A stretch of DNA of 64,000 bases, taken from contig OZ025870.1 of NCBI GenBank assembly GCA_964019415.1, forward strand, positions 4,176,908-4,240,907, given 5' to 3'. The position numbers and the translations under genes were made by a program. Shown in pieces: positions 23,058-36,400 of the stretch (positions are counted from its first letter, which is position 1; each line of letters opens with the position of its first letter). Source of the DNA: Ianthella basta. Taxonomy: Eukaryota; Porifera; Demospongiae; Verongiida; Ianthellidae. Below the pieces are notes generated by a model, which saw only the letters and a list, made by a program, of their open reading frames with translations, made no database searches and was not told the DNA's origin.

Positions 23058-23557
23058 ATGCCCATGGTCTATAGCAGAGAAACTGCAGCTGCGATAATAG
23101 TAGCTAACTCCACAACATACGATGCACAGGTCGCTAGGCTTACCAAATTATTTCGCCTTTCTCTCGCTTCTTGACGACGTACGCATGAATGACGTCATAT
23201 GACAATTTAATTGCCACCGCGGAGTTCCCGCATATGGTTATATGGGATATATAAACCCCCCGCGCTCTGCCCACAACGTACTTTACATAATTTATAGATC
23301 CCGTTGCCGTGGTAACGTGCGTCTAAACGATGTTCCTCTAAACATTGTAGACATCCCAACTGTTGTTTCGCACCATGGTCTATTTCCTCCAGCCGTGTTC
23401 TAATTCGACGCGCGGCGTTCGCGCCTATGCTGTAAATACCGATTTGGAGCATGGGCGTGGCTTAGGCCCGTGGTCTATAGCACAGAAACTGCAGCTGTGA
23501 TAACAATAGTAGCTAATTCCACAACATACGATGCACAGGTCGCTTGGCTTACTTGTT
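23058..23557. repeat. direct repeat pair, about 92 bp
   Basis: GCCCATGGTCTATAGCAGAGAAACTGCAGCTGCGATAA... at 23058-23150 recurs at 23466-23557 with few differences. The roughly 315 bp between them contain a TATATAAACCCC / GCGCTCTGC block that recurs at 23987-24010. Confidence 0.75.
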
Positions 23558-23860
23558 TAGTCGACAACAGGGTAAAGCAACAATCCGGCAGCGGCCTACG
23601 AACCAGAGCCAAGAAATGAACTGGTTACGAGCTGGGAACAGGCTTAGGACACCGCTCTTGGGAACGCTGTAGCTGACGGGGCTGACAGTGAGTATAAGCT
23701 TACGTTTAGCTTACGCGCCACATCCACTGCCGATCTTTAGGAACGTCTGCTGCGATGACAAACCCAATAACCAAACGACGTTTTCTCGGCCATTGTCAGA
23801 AATTGCTAACTACTTCCGGAAGACGCGTGATGACACAAGTACGAGTTGGATCTATAACAC

Positions 23861-23983
23861 TTAAATGCTGACCAATCGGTGTCTCTGAAGATTTAGACCA
23901 CTCAGCACTCGGGCGCTTCGCGCCCAAGTGCCTCATGCTCTAAATCTCAGAGACACCTCTTGGTCAGCTTTTAACTATTACAT
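23861..23983. repeat. palindromic MITE (M2)
   Basis: Inverted arms TTAAATGCTGACCAATCGGTGTCTCTGAAGATTTAGA and TCTAAATCTCAGAGACACC...GGTCAGCTTTTAA enclose an inner hairpin ACTCGGGCGCTTCGCGCCCAAGT. Relatives are M1 (8660-8705), M3 (37784-37917) and M4 (60916-61051). No ORF. A non-autonomous DNA transposon is the simplest reading. Confidence 0.8.
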
Positions 23984-24115
23984 ATATAAACCCCAGCGCT
24001 CTGCGCGCAACGTACAATTATGGGATTTATATAGAATCACGCACGAAGCAGTTGGAATGCTTCTCAGACATTTAGAATCATCGTTTAGAGGCCCGTTACA
24101 ATGGCAACGGGTTCT

Positions 24116-24940
24116 ATATTATTATATATTAAACAAGAGATATATATAAATCGAGATGAGCATGAGTTTGCTGAATCGTTGTGTTATATTTAGCTGCTAG
24201 CTATTGTGCACAATCATACAACTATTTATCATCATGCATTTGTGCTACTAAACTGTACATTGGATAGGTAGCTAGCTAGCTTGGTCTGGTGTGTTCATGT
24301 TTTAATGATAATATGTGTACATGTACCTAGCTAAACTTTGATGAAGTTCAATAATTTGGCAAAGAGGACGGGTGGGTAACCTCCCGGCATCCTCTTTGAC
24401 ATGATGACCTAGCTACAATATACCCCTCCTCACCCACACCACCACTTCCTCATCCACACCTCCTCCTGTTGTATATATGCTGATTGCAATCAACCATGAA
24501 CATGTGTGTTAATACATTACTTGAGAAAATGAGCACAAAAAACTATAGTACTGCAGTACATGCAGCTGCAAGATTACCAGCACTTCACACTTTGGATTCA
24601 TCTGCACATTAAAGCACTGACCTCACTAAAACAGCATTGAAACAGTGACAGAAACTAAAGCAACAGTTTGTATGACATAATACAATAATATTAATACAAT
24701 AAAATACCTTATGTTATAGTAGTTAAATGTTACTTTTGTAGTGATACAAACCCAGGCTAATAACAAAAACAGAAAATCACTGTATAAAGTGTGGCAATAA
24801 AATTGTTTGTTTTAAGTTCCTATATACTTGGCACAGTTCCTTTCGTAAGTGTATCATTTATGTCATATGTAAATGTCAAGTGCAAACTCAACTTGTGCAC
24901 ACAAACTTGCAGTCAACAATGAACGCGTATCCTATGACAT
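24116..24940. other. 3' flank of the receptor-like gene, AT-rich, no gene
   Basis: About 800 bp of AT-rich sequence downstream of the TGA of the minus-strand gene, probably holding its 3' UTR. I did not find a convincing minus-strand AATAAA signal, so the transcript end is undefined. Confidence 0.5.
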
Positions 24941-27493
24941 TCACAGTGACAGCTTCAGTGCACGAAATTTCCCCGCCTCATCATCATTACCATACTCGTA
25001 TGCAATGTTTTCCAATTGTTCATAATTCCATCTAAGGGCAGGGTGGGAATTCCCTCGGATACGCATCTTAAGTGTCAGCGATTGCTCAATGTACTGCTTT
25101 GCCTCCTCCAGCTGTCCCAAATGAATGCATACCAACCCCAATTTGTCCAAGACAACCGCGTTCTGTGGGTGCCCTGGTCCAAATCCTACCTTTGACATTT
25201 TAGTCTGCTCTGCACTTATTTGAAGGACATCACAGGCCTCTTTATACCTGCCTTGCTGAATGTAGCATTCCCCACGGAAAAAATGAATGAGAGGGATAAT
25301 TGTATCCTCACGAACTTCCACTGGGAGTCTATCATTCATGTTCTGTGCCCCCATTAGCACTATCAAAGCCTCCTCACTCTTATCCAGTTCCAGGAGTACC
25401 CTGCCTTTGGTCATCATGCTAAATGCAATCATTGGGTGCAAGTCCCCATACAGTCGATGGCCCATATCAACAGCCCTGTCAATAAGAAGGCTAGCCTTGC
25501 TTACATCTGGCTGTGGCCCATCTAACAGTAGGTCTGTCAGTGTTCGCAGCACCTGGCAATTGTGGTGGGATGGTGTTGCACCCACTCCACAGGCCCTCAG
25601 GAGCTCATCTATAAGAGAGGGGTCATAACGTGCAAGGTCTTGGTAGAGCTGTGCCCGGAGGAGGAGAGCCTCTGAATGCATCTGATTCACATTGCTATCA
25701 TCTGCCATGTCAGTCCTTCCTCTATGAAGGAGTTCAAACACTTCGTCAACATGCTTTTCAGCAATAACTAAATCACCTTCCTCCCCTCTATCCTTGAAGG
25801 CATAACCAAGGGCAATAAGATCCCCATGCAGTCCAGCAAAATTTCTCCTAAGTTGGTCTAAGTTAGTATGATCTGACTTCTTCCTGTCCTCAATGTTCTT
25901 GTGCAGTAGTTTAATGGCAGAACTAAACTCCCTAGCCTCAATGAGCTCTTTTGCATACAAGCTCTTTAGATCTATCTCTGCTGAAATGATACTTTCTTTC
26001 ATAGCTGAGGTAGTGGCGATTCCTATCTCCAATGCATTCCTAACCTCTGAGCCCTCACGGCGCAACTGCAGTAGTTTTGCAGCATACAGAGCAAAGCGAG
26101 GAACAGTGGCATCCTGAAAACCACATGACTGAACGCAGGTGCGGAAAACAGCAACAAAATGAGGAAGAAGTTGGAGCTTATCCATCACACTGTCCAGGTA
26201 GCTTGCCTTTGACTGCTGTTCAGTAGCTTCATACAAAGAACAGAGTGCTTTTATGATAGCTGACACTTTGTGCCTCGTTCCAAATTGTTGTTCAGCTGCT
26301 GATGCCGATCCTTTAAGTTGTGCACATGCACTATCTCTGAGGACAACATGTAGAACATGATGCACTGAGATTCCAGCATCACCATCCAAAAGTAAGAGGC
26401 TGTTATGGTGGATGTCCTCCTTGAATTGCACAAACAAAGCATCTTCTGTTCCCTCTTCTGGTTCATCTACAAGCAGGGCAACTGCCAGTTTCTTAATCAA
26501 TTGCAGAGGAACAGTTCCCTCCTCACAAAGCCCGAGTAGAAAGAAGAGCTCAGCATTATTGCCCTCAACTCCAATTCGCTTCACTGCTTGTTTCAGTGCC
26601 TGATACAAAGTTTGATCATAGTTGCAGTGCAAATTCTTAGGATGTCTGGGATCTGATGCATGCACATCTGCAGAATCTGATGGCAAGAGGTTCTTCTCAA
26701 GGTGAGTTTGCCAGGTATAAGATGCATCATTATCCCGCAGTGACTTCATTGTCTCAGCTGCTACAGCCAGTGATAGAGGAATGTAGGCCAGTTGCTTTGC
26801 TACATTTTGCAAGTCTTCCTCTCTGTCATCTGGAAAGAAGAGCCTAAGGAAATGAAGGCTTTCAACAGGAGACATTCCAGGTCCCAAGGAGATTTCCATT
26901 GTGCATGGATGCCTCACAGCTAGGTGATCCTGCACAGCAATAAGCAGTCTGCCACGCCCCCACCGAGTAGTATTACACTTGAATAAAGGTGACATCAACC
27001 TTTCCAGCTGGTCATAGCTAAAAGCCCCATCAATTATAACTAGCCATTCCTCCATCTTCTCAGAGGCAGGCCTTTTCTTGTACTTGTCCTTAAGTGTATC
27101 TAGTACCTCCTTCAAAAGACGATCTAGATTATGCTGGGACACCTGCTCAGTAACATGCATTAATGTTAGATCTGGATTAATCTGCTTCAAGTAGGCTGGA
27201 TTGCGCATATTCCTTAGGCTGTCACGAAGAGAACCGGCAAGCTCCGTAACTGAACCTGCCTTCCAAAAAAGAACTGGCAGGTACAGCCCATCAGGACTCC
27301 TTGCCAACCGAGCTTCAAATACAGCTGTGGCATATTCCCGGCACACTTGGGTCTTGCCACATGCAGGAGGACCAGTGAGGACAACCATTACTGGTCTATC
27401 TTTCATTTCCCCCTTAAGCAGTTCTTGGAAAGCCTTCTCAATGTTTACCTCAACCTTTCTTCTAACAACCTTGTGTACCGGTTTAGGAAAGGC
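24941..27493 (-). CDS. last exon: NB-ARC-type NTPase and TPR repeats
   Basis: 2553 nt with 850 codons before the stop. Acceptor TTGTATAG|GCC. Walker [10 protein letters not shown] (gene residues about 1229-1237), Walker B WLVIIDGA (about 1340), a sensor-like strand [12 protein letters not shown], a GLPL-like AYIPLSLA and an MHD-like [11 protein letters not shown] follow in NB-ARC order. The C-terminal 300 residues are helical repeats. The best is the pair [20 protein letters not shown] and [20 protein letters not shown] followed by HPALRW, a kinesin-light-chain/nephrocystin-type TPR signature. The Lys of the P-loop and the Asp of Walker B are present, so nucleotide binding is plausible. The single huge exon contrasts with the small exons upstream. 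Confidence 0.85.
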   Translation of the reverse strand, partial: AFPKPVHKVVRRKVEVNIEKAFQELLKGEMKDRPVMVVLTGPPACGKTQVCREYATAVFEARLARSPDGLYLPVLFWKAGSVTELAGSLRDSLRNMRNPAYLKQINPDLTLMHVTEQVSQHNLDRLLKEVLDTLKDKYKKRPASEKMEEWLVIIDGAFSYDQLERLMSPLFKCNTTRWGRGRLLIAVQDHLAVRHPCTMEISLGPGMSPVESLHFLRLFFPDDREEDLQNVAKQLAYIPLSLAVAAETMKSLRDNDASYTWQTHLEKNLLPSDSADVHASDPRHPKNLHCNYDQTLYQALKQAVKRIGVEGNNAELFFLLGLCEEGTVPLQLIKKLAVALLVDEPEEGTEDALFVQFKEDIHHNSLLLLDGDAGISVHHVLHVVLRDSACAQLKGSASAAEQQFGTRHKVSAIIKALCSLYEATEQQSKASYLDSVMDKLQLLPHFVAVFRTCVQSCGFQDATVPRFALYAAKLLQLRREGSEVRNALEIGIATTSAMKESIISAEIDLKSLYAKELIEAREFSSAIKLLHKNIEDRKKSDHTNLDQLRRNFAGLHGDLIALGYAFKDRGEEGDLVIAEKHVDEVFELLHRGRTDMADDSNVNQMHSEALLLRAQLYQDLARYDPSLIDELLRACGVGATPSHHNCQVLRTLTDLLLDGPQPDVSKASLLIDRAVDMGHRLYGDLHPMIAFSMMTKGRVLLELDKSEEALIVLMGAQNMNDRLPVEVREDTIIPLIHFFRGECYIQQGRYKEACDVLQISAEQTKMSKVGFGPGHPQNAVVLDKLGLVCIHLGQLEEAKQYIEQSLTLKMRIRGNSHPALRWNYEQLENIAYEYGNDDEAGKFRALKLSL

Positions 27494-30400
27494 CTATACA
27501 ATAAAACAAAAAGTATGTACAATGGCAACAGCATCCATATTACATATAACCTGCAACAACACAGGTACCGTGCAGACTGGTTAATATGTAGCGGTTTTAA
27601 ACATGGTTGAGGGCATGCACAGTGACTCTACTCAGACTTGTCAACCTCTACCTCTAGCCCTCATGTACCTAATAGTTACAACATGGCCATGAGTCTGATG
27701 TCTTTATTACAGCACAAGCAGTGAAGTGTCCGAAGGTATTACGAGGCTCTATACTAATGAGCTAGGCTGTTCTACCTCAAGTGAAATGAAGTAACCTAGG
27801 AAAGGATGCTTAACAAACGCAAGAATAGTACAATATTGTGTATAGATGAGCAAGACGAAGACCTACTATAAGAATATTAATGGAATGCAGACACCCGCGT
27901 ATATAACTAATTCAAGGGTTATAATAATTTTGGCTCTCAGAGTTTGTATTGACAATTACCCTTTGCCACAAATGCATTTCTTGTACCTCTGCCAAATAAT
28001 GAAATTCATGGATGCAGCTCAGTTTTACAAATTAAAAAACAATGTGACTCATCTAGTTCATGCACAACTAACGTATGTAATCTATGATGCAATATAGTTA
28101 CAAGCCATAAAACACAATAGTTCATAGTATCATGTCTTATACTACACTAGACGAATGCAAAGCATTGTGGGGTGAGCCTGAGCAGTGCATGTACTATTTC
28201 TATGGCATTCAGCAGCAAGCGACTGTGCAAAGCACTATACACAGTAAAGTATAGCTTGAATGTTCAGTAAGCATTGGTGCTGCGCAGCCATCACTTTTTA
28301 AGAAGAAAACGTGCCTGGCTTGCATAGGAATCGCGCAAGTGGATGTGTCGCAAGAGATGAAGAGGTGGCAGGGGAACTTTACTGAAGCTGGAGGGAGGGA
28401 AATCGTCGGCATACTCCATGTCTCTTCAGATAACGTTGAGCTAGAGTACAAGTGGTAAGCAGCCAACGTTCGTTCGCATAGTCGCAGCTTTCCGCAGCGA
28501 GTATAGCTAAAGTACGGATGGAATGTGGTGACGTCACATCTGGCAACGTCTGTAGTAATACATGTAGTATGCTAGCCTAATGATATGCACGATAGCGCAA
28601 CCACAATGTTTGTGGCATGCGAAATGGCCGGTATAAAAGAGATCCGAAATAGAACTATACGGTGTAGACACCCTTTACAGTCCCCTGTGCCGAAAATGTG
28701 TTGCAGGCCCACGGTGTGTCCACAAAATATTACGCCAAAGCTTTACCCCGTGGCCCAAACGGACAGCCCACTATTTATACACATCCTATTGGCGCTTCCA
28801 GCTACACTACGCACTAAGAGAACATAGTCTTTAAGACTATACTCCATGTCTCCAAGATCTAGCATGCATATTAGCCTTTGCTTGGCAACTCTCTTTTGGT
28901 TGCAGAATATTTGGCTAACCGTTAAACAAGTCTCATACAGCAATATCTTAATTATGAAACTGGTCGTATGGAATATTGCATACAGATGATTACAAAATAT
29001 AACACCTACTCAAGACTGTCACAATTTGCCATGCTAGAAGCTGTCAAAATTGCCTTTCTGTCATATGGTTCTCCCTTTCTACAGACAATAGTAATACACA
29101 AACTCCTAAAGGTGGACACTGCAAGACACTGCCTACTTCAAAATTTAAACCACATGTAGTTAGGTGTAAGCATATTGAGCTCACACTGCCAGGAAAGGTG
29201 TCACTTGTAGGGTCAGCCATGTTGGTGCCTAGGTTCTGTCATGATAGAATTAGATGGACAAAATTTGAAATTGAAAAATCGCAGTTTCACAGTAAAACAG
29301 GCTGACGGTGTCAGAGAGTCTGTGAACAGGATAGGGTTCTGCAGTAGTGCAGCATTTCACCGGTACAAGACAGAGCAGCTTCTAAACTTTGTTCCAAGTT
29401 ATAATTAGTGCAGGATTAAAAGACAACTCAGGACTAAGTTCGCTGCTGCTTCTTCACATACTTGCAATAATATTATGTGAGCTGTGTTTGGAAACTGCTC
29501 TTACTGTACAGAAAAAGTGGGATGTTCTGACACAGGTGACCACACACTGCCTTAAAAAAGGTGAAAAGACAGTTTCTTTCTTAGACTATTATCCCAATTA
29601 TATCCACATGTACCACTGCCGAAAATACCCTCCTGTGTTATAGTTATACTTGAAGAACAAAAAGGCTGATATCTGTTGACTTAGTACAAACTAGGCAAAA
29701 TGGCTATATGCAATGAAAGCTTTCATACAATGACTTAATCAGAGCGTTCAGCTTCCACTCTGACTATTTCAGGATGCTGTCCAATAATTGATGATGTCTG
29801 ATTATAGAGATCACATTCCATTTCATAATGACTATTTTGCTTGTTTGCTAATTGGCAAACAAGTTTAAAATATTTCACCCATTTACGTACGTGCAACAAA
29901 TATCTGCTTCCAAACTTACTGGCAAGGTCTTCTGAAGGATATACTCTCCATCAATGATTTTATGACTTTCTACAGAATAAGAGAGAAGAAACAGTGGATG
30001 AGCTGCACTGTAGCTAGGACATGACGGTGTTCCTATGTGTGAGATACCACAGTGTTCAGATAGAAATCATGATATTATTCCATTTCCTATTCTATTCCCG
30101 CTGGAATAATGTGCAATAATGCCTGTAAACAAGTGCTTGGATCGCCGATCATGTATTGCATAGTGATTAACAGCTGAAGGAGCATACAGTAAGAAAGTAT
30201 ACGTCGGCAGCCATTTTTAGTTGCAATTAAATTTAGTCAAATGTCAAGATGGTATATCTTGCTTTAGCTAAATAACAAAAATTATTCAGCAGAATACAAG
30301 TGGTGATTATGAGTATGCAAATGTGGTTGAACATAGTAGCTTATGCTCAACAACATTAAGTACTGCTTTCACTGCATGCCCAAAATTTTGTCGCATTCAA

Positions 30401-33400
30401 CCTATGTAGCCTGCAATTGACCTGTTTAATGAAAACCTTACAACAGTATAAATAGTATGCATGACACTTGTTGTACGTGGTACATACTGAAACATATGTC
30501 CTGACAAAAGCATCACAACTTAAGCCTAATGGCCATGCATAACAGCTGTAAAATATATCAGTAGCAGTTTGCGCCAAGGAAGGAACTAACTCAGAAAGGC
30601 GCAGCATTAGTTGGGCTGACTAACAAACCTCCTCTCAGAATACACATTTATATAGCATCCTTCAGTGTCATGAAAATTACATAATTGAGTACAGAGGATG
30701 AGGTTTGTACATAGACAAAACATGTCTGGTTATATTTACACATAAGTTTAACTTTATGCATACCACATGGCATGAAGTTTTGGTGGGAAATCAATTTTGG
30801 GGGGATTGGCAGTTTGGAGAGTAATTAATCCACCAAAGCTTCACAGCACCATGTCATCCTTATTGCATGATCCTATACTGCATAGTCTTCCTGTATAATT
30901 AATAGGACTGCAAGTGGATGTGCCAGGCCCATCATTAACATTCAGTTCACCACCAAAAGCTGCACACGAGAACAGTACGTCGCTGAAGAGACACCAAACC
31001 TGGGAGAAGAGCTGTCTGATCAGTATGTGGACGGCAATCTGAAAGATGGGTATGCTGTCTCTATGAAAATGAATGCTGTTGAGTTGTGGCTACTTGCTGT
31101 GGAACTTCGGCAGCCTTTTCCTCTACCACCATGCACATGCAAATCATTCTACAGCAGAATGTAAGCCAAAATATACATTCTTCTGACTTTCACTCAAAAA
31201 TTCAAGTCCGCTTGATAGCTATAAAAGTATTGGTATGAAGATAGTCTAGATCTGATAAAACATCAACTTGTATGCTTCACAGTCATACTTCATGGTCATT
31301 TGCAATCAAATTGAACAGATACTAGCTAAGTTCCCAGCATAGCTCAATTATCCATTTTGCTATGAATATCATTATAGCATTAAGCTTACAAACACGAAGA
31401 ATATTCTGCAAAATGTCATATTTTCAGCAATATGCCAAAATACAATGCTGCCAAGATTTCTGGCCATTACAGTGTGACATGCATATGAACACAGAATACT
31501 ACAAGTAGTTCTCTGTATATAGCATATATTATGGTAGAAGCAGGGTAGCGGGTGCTCACTTATGGAAAGACAATGGCATTGTACTCTCGATCCAGGCTAT
31601 ACTGCCAAACTCTACAGTGGTATGAAGCCTACATTTCACACTTTTCCACAATGGAGAGCTTTCAGCAAATGACGTGCCTACTTTGTAGCACAATTTAGGT
31701 ATGCAGTTGGTAACAACACCTTCACTACCAAGCTTGGGTGACCAGAATGGACCAGCCACATATGCGCACAAGCATGTACACATGTGTTCAAATGTGGTGG
31801 TTCATTCTTTTTACTTGTCGAATGCATGGTTGGTTCTGGGGGACTTTACAAAACCAATTAAGGTTTCATGCTAACAACTCACAGTTAATACCCTAATGCA
31901 AGCAACTTTGCGGGCTGCAGTATGGAACGCCTGCCTGAGATTATCACTCACATGGTGGGTGTTTAGCTACTCACCACAATAGTGCCGTAGCAATTCAAAT
32001 GACTGTGCCCCAAAGTTCTTGCTACTATGTAAGAAATAGCCCAGATCCGCTACTGTGGCCCTCTTCTTGTCCGCCCAATCAAGGAGCAAGAGTTGAACAC
32101 GATCTTGGCTGTACAGTCCCACAATTTCGTTCGTTCGGTAACTGTAGCACTTATTCCCAGCATTTTCACTCAGTGATATTACCACCTGCTCAAATTTGTC
32201 ATACAAGAGACTGTCTAGCTCTTTCCAGAATTGTGTGGACACATCTTTCAGAGACAGTTCAAGGTACTTCTGTGGAATGTTCGTGCCAAGTAAATGAGCC
32301 ACTGGAAAGGGTGAAGAAACATACAGCCAAGTGGGTTAATGCTATAAGGCTAGTATACGCAATACAGAGGGAAAACAACATAATTATATAAGCTTCCTAT
32401 CCCCTACAGTTAATTAAGAACTCTCACAATGACAGATCATTAATAGTGCCATAATAGTTTCTTTAGAAATACCAGTTTCATAAATTTCATGCTGTATGCT
32501 GTTCGGATGATTCACTAATATGCACAGCAGCTCTGTTTATAAGGCAACAATACCTCCCAAACTGCTTGTCAAGTAGTCAGAGTCTGCAAAATGGCAGCCT
32601 TTATGTGAGACCTAAGCAAATCCTGCACCAAACGAGTTTCTACAAATGGATGGTGATGTATGAAGGTCCCACCTCTACATCTGGTCCCCCCCTCCCCTCA
32701 CAACCAGTGCCAAACAGCATGACGCGCCTCCTATTCTGAAATCCATTTACATATGGGTGTTTTGCATTGAAAAAGTAGTTGTTGCACAATATTTTACATG
32801 CACCCAAAAGATAGCATGTTTTCCCTTATGCTGGCTGTGTACACAGATATCATTCCTCCAGGCTTTCAGAAAAAAACAGCCCGGTGCATTTAATTGCCGG
32901 TAAGTGCTTAGGCATAGGTCAGATCTTTTTCCTCAGGTCCGTACACATGGGGGTTTGGGGGGGAGGGGTTCAAAAAAACACACATGCCTAGGAGGTCTGC
33001 CTGAGGAACAACATCGATAAAATTTTAGCTATACAGAATCTGAGCTGTACTACTATACAGTAGTGTCACAATGGACAGTGCCACTCAAAAAAATATACAT
33101 GTCCTCAAAACCTGCATAGAAAAATGCATAGAATAACACCTGTACCAAAATGCCTGAACCGATCCGTACCGATTCATAGATTGGTTCTATCAAAGGCTAT
33201 GCATCACTTCTAGGATAACCTGGAGGAATGATTTCCAATATGCACGGCCAGCATAGGAAAAACGGGCACCATTTTTTTACTATTGCAGAAGAAACAGTTG
33301 TTGCACACGCATGATATATACAAATGAAACGCCTGTGATATGAGCCATTATAATTGTACCAAACGTCTACCATTATGTTGAAAACAAGCAAAAGGTATGT

Positions 33401-36400
33401 GCGGTGTAACATTGTATGGGATTGTAGCTTGCCTTGTTCTGGATTAGGCTGCATACTTCTGGGATGAATACTTCGACCTTGCACATGCTCCTGCACAATA
33501 AAGTTAGCAGACAAGCAAAACCCTTTGCACAACTTCATCTACATGACGTAATGAACATGCATAATACCACGGGAGACCTCTAGCTATGCATGGTAGCATC
33601 ATACCCAAGCAATCACCTGTGACTTCACCACTGTCAATAATGTCCCCTTGACACTGCTCAGCTCCTGATGGGTTATTTTCTGCTCAGAAACTTTCAATTC
33701 AGCCTTTATTTCCTGAACATGTGACAGCTGTTCATCATACTCACTATCACGCCCCTCCTTCTCTTTTCCCTTATCTCCATTTTCCTCTTCCACCTCTGGC
33801 AGGACATTTCGCTCAGACTGCATGTGGAAAAGAAGAGCCATGAATAACTGAAAGCAAGTAATTGAATATTAAGCTGTCAAGGAAAATTGTTCATAAAATT
33901 CACAAGTCATGCATGCAAAATGCAAATTTCAAAGAACGCAGTATTGTAGTATAATCTATTTTTATTGAAACAAGTATTTCTAGTTAAAAACACACCCCTG
34001 AACTCGAACTATTTCTTCTTGAACTTCCCCATGTATGTTCAATAGTTCAGATAGTTGGGGATGCAGCATTGCTAATGACCTGAAAGGTACATCACGATGC
34101 CATAGACTGTTGGGGTTGCAAGGGTTTCGAGTCTCCAGACCATGCTAGCAAGTCATCCAGTGAAAGCACTCCTACCAAATTGTCGAAATGCTTTGCTTTT
34201 GATCTACATAACATTCTGAATGAGGAATTACATGTCACTTTGTGCCTGGAGGAGAAGTGCGCTGGCTAAAAAGGTGACCCTAAGTGGTAATGCCATGACA
34301 GGCATGATTGTCTCTCATACACCAACGGGTCGTTCGACCTCTGTTGTATTTGTGGCTGTACCTCGCAGGAGAATAGTTATCAAATTTTCCTTTACAATAA
34401 ACGTGTTCTAGAAAGACTTTTGTGGGAAATTAAGCTCCACTTATCACAGACAGACATTGTAAAATGGCCACACTCAATGTTCTCTGTTTGCTAGGCTCAA
34501 AATCACCTTTCTTCGTATTTCGCCATGTATCCAAAGAGCGAAAGGTCTTACTAGAACATGTTTAAGTAATAGTATCGTAGTAGAAACCTAACTGTTCTCC
34601 TGCAGGGTACAGCCCCAATTAGCTACAACAGAGGTCGAATGACCCGTTGGCCAATAATGACAGACAAGCAAATCATGGCATTACCTCATATATGTGTAGC
34701 CTTTTAGCCAGCATGCTCTTCCTCTAGGCACAAAGTATCAAGTACATCCTCATTCAGAATGTCATATAGATAATAAGCAGTCTGCAAACATTTTGACACT
34801 TTGGTAGCGGTGCTTTCACTGGATGACTGGCTGCTCTAGAGACTTGAAACTCTTGCAAACCAAACAGTCTATCATGATGTATCTTTCAGGCCATGCTGCA
34901 TCCCCAACCATCTGTATTATTGAACATACATGGGGAAATTGCTAGCAAGTAGTTCGAGTTCAAGGGCGCCCCGGCACCCCACCACGAGTTTTTTAACTTG
35001 AAATACTTGGATAGCTACACGGAGAAATACAAAGAAAGATGATTTTGAGCCTAGCAAACAGAAAGCGTCAAGAGCTGCCATACATACAAACATGAAGCCA
35101 TACGAATATCTAAATTAGAAAACAATGTAGGGGCGACTTCCCAAAAATGCTACACTCATGTGTTATGTTCATGTACAATCTCACTCAATCCCGCCACTTG
35201 TTTTCCGTGAACTACACAATACTTGTGCTCTTATATGCAGCAGAATATAATGTGATAAACAAATGAAATGGGACAGTAGCCCCCTTATATCTATAGCATA
35301 ACAGATAGACGAAAGAAAGCTGGTGTACACTTTCAAAAGAAATTGCATAAACCTAGAACAAACAGCTATAGGGCTGTCAATGGCTACCACATGACTGTCC
35401 AACATAAAGGGACATACAGGGCACAAATGTATTGTACTTTGACAGCTTTTGGACAATAACACATGTGGGGACCCTCCACTAATCCATTACCAAACTTAGT
35501 ATACATCAAGAACTAGCAGGGCGCCCACCTTCGGCGGGCTTCTGCTTTGGTGAGTCAGGCCCAGGCTGATTCGAAGAATCTGCGCTGTTAGCAACAAAGG
35601 GTAGCTGCTATAATGACGACCAAGTTTTAAACTTCGATCGTCGGACGACAGTGAATCAAACTGCCAGATAACCAGAAGTCAATGAGCGATAATTAAGAAA
35701 ATGGCCATCAGCCACGAATGAAAACTGGAAATTGAAAGATATCTCTTCAGGAACTGCAAAACTCGCAATTTCAACTCGTGGCGGACACTTCTGGAGCCCC
35801 ACTTCATAATCCCTGAGAGTTTGGTGGCGTTCTGTTCCGTAGTGTTTGCGGCAAAAGCGAACAAACAAACAAACAGACAAAGGAACTGAATTATATATAG
35901 ATCCATGGCGGACAGTCACAGTCAATCTTTTCACACTGTACCTTTGCAGGCAATCCCACTCCGGTGATGTATCTGTATCTGACTCTTCCTGGTCTGTACT
36001 CCTCTGCCTCCCTCACAGTGGTCATCTCTGGAGACTGATGTAGGAGCCACTGCTTACAGGACTCCTCCTCCTCCACCTGGACACTGTCTGCCAGCCAACG
36101 CTGATGGTAGCGGGTGAATTGATCTAGTTGTAAAGCCGGGACTACAGCCTGCATGGAGTGCAAACAGGTCCATTGAACATTTTATGTATCTAACTACCTA
36201 TAAGCTACACACTTTTAAGGAAAACCATGGTGTGTGGTCTGAATGCCACTGATGTCTCATTGGCCATGGACTATAGCTATAGAGTGAAGGAGTGTGGTGA
36301 GTTGAGGTGAGTGTCTTGCATTAATTGTCCATAGTCTCGTTCACATGCATGCAGTCACAGCAAAGCATGCATATAAACTGCACATACATACCACAGTGAC

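Noticed and set aside
27494-28382. Separate NB-ARC-TPR gene with no link to the Death exon
   Set aside because: Kept only as an alternative, because the 29-nt microexon gives an exact phase link to the Death exon; RNA could still revive it.
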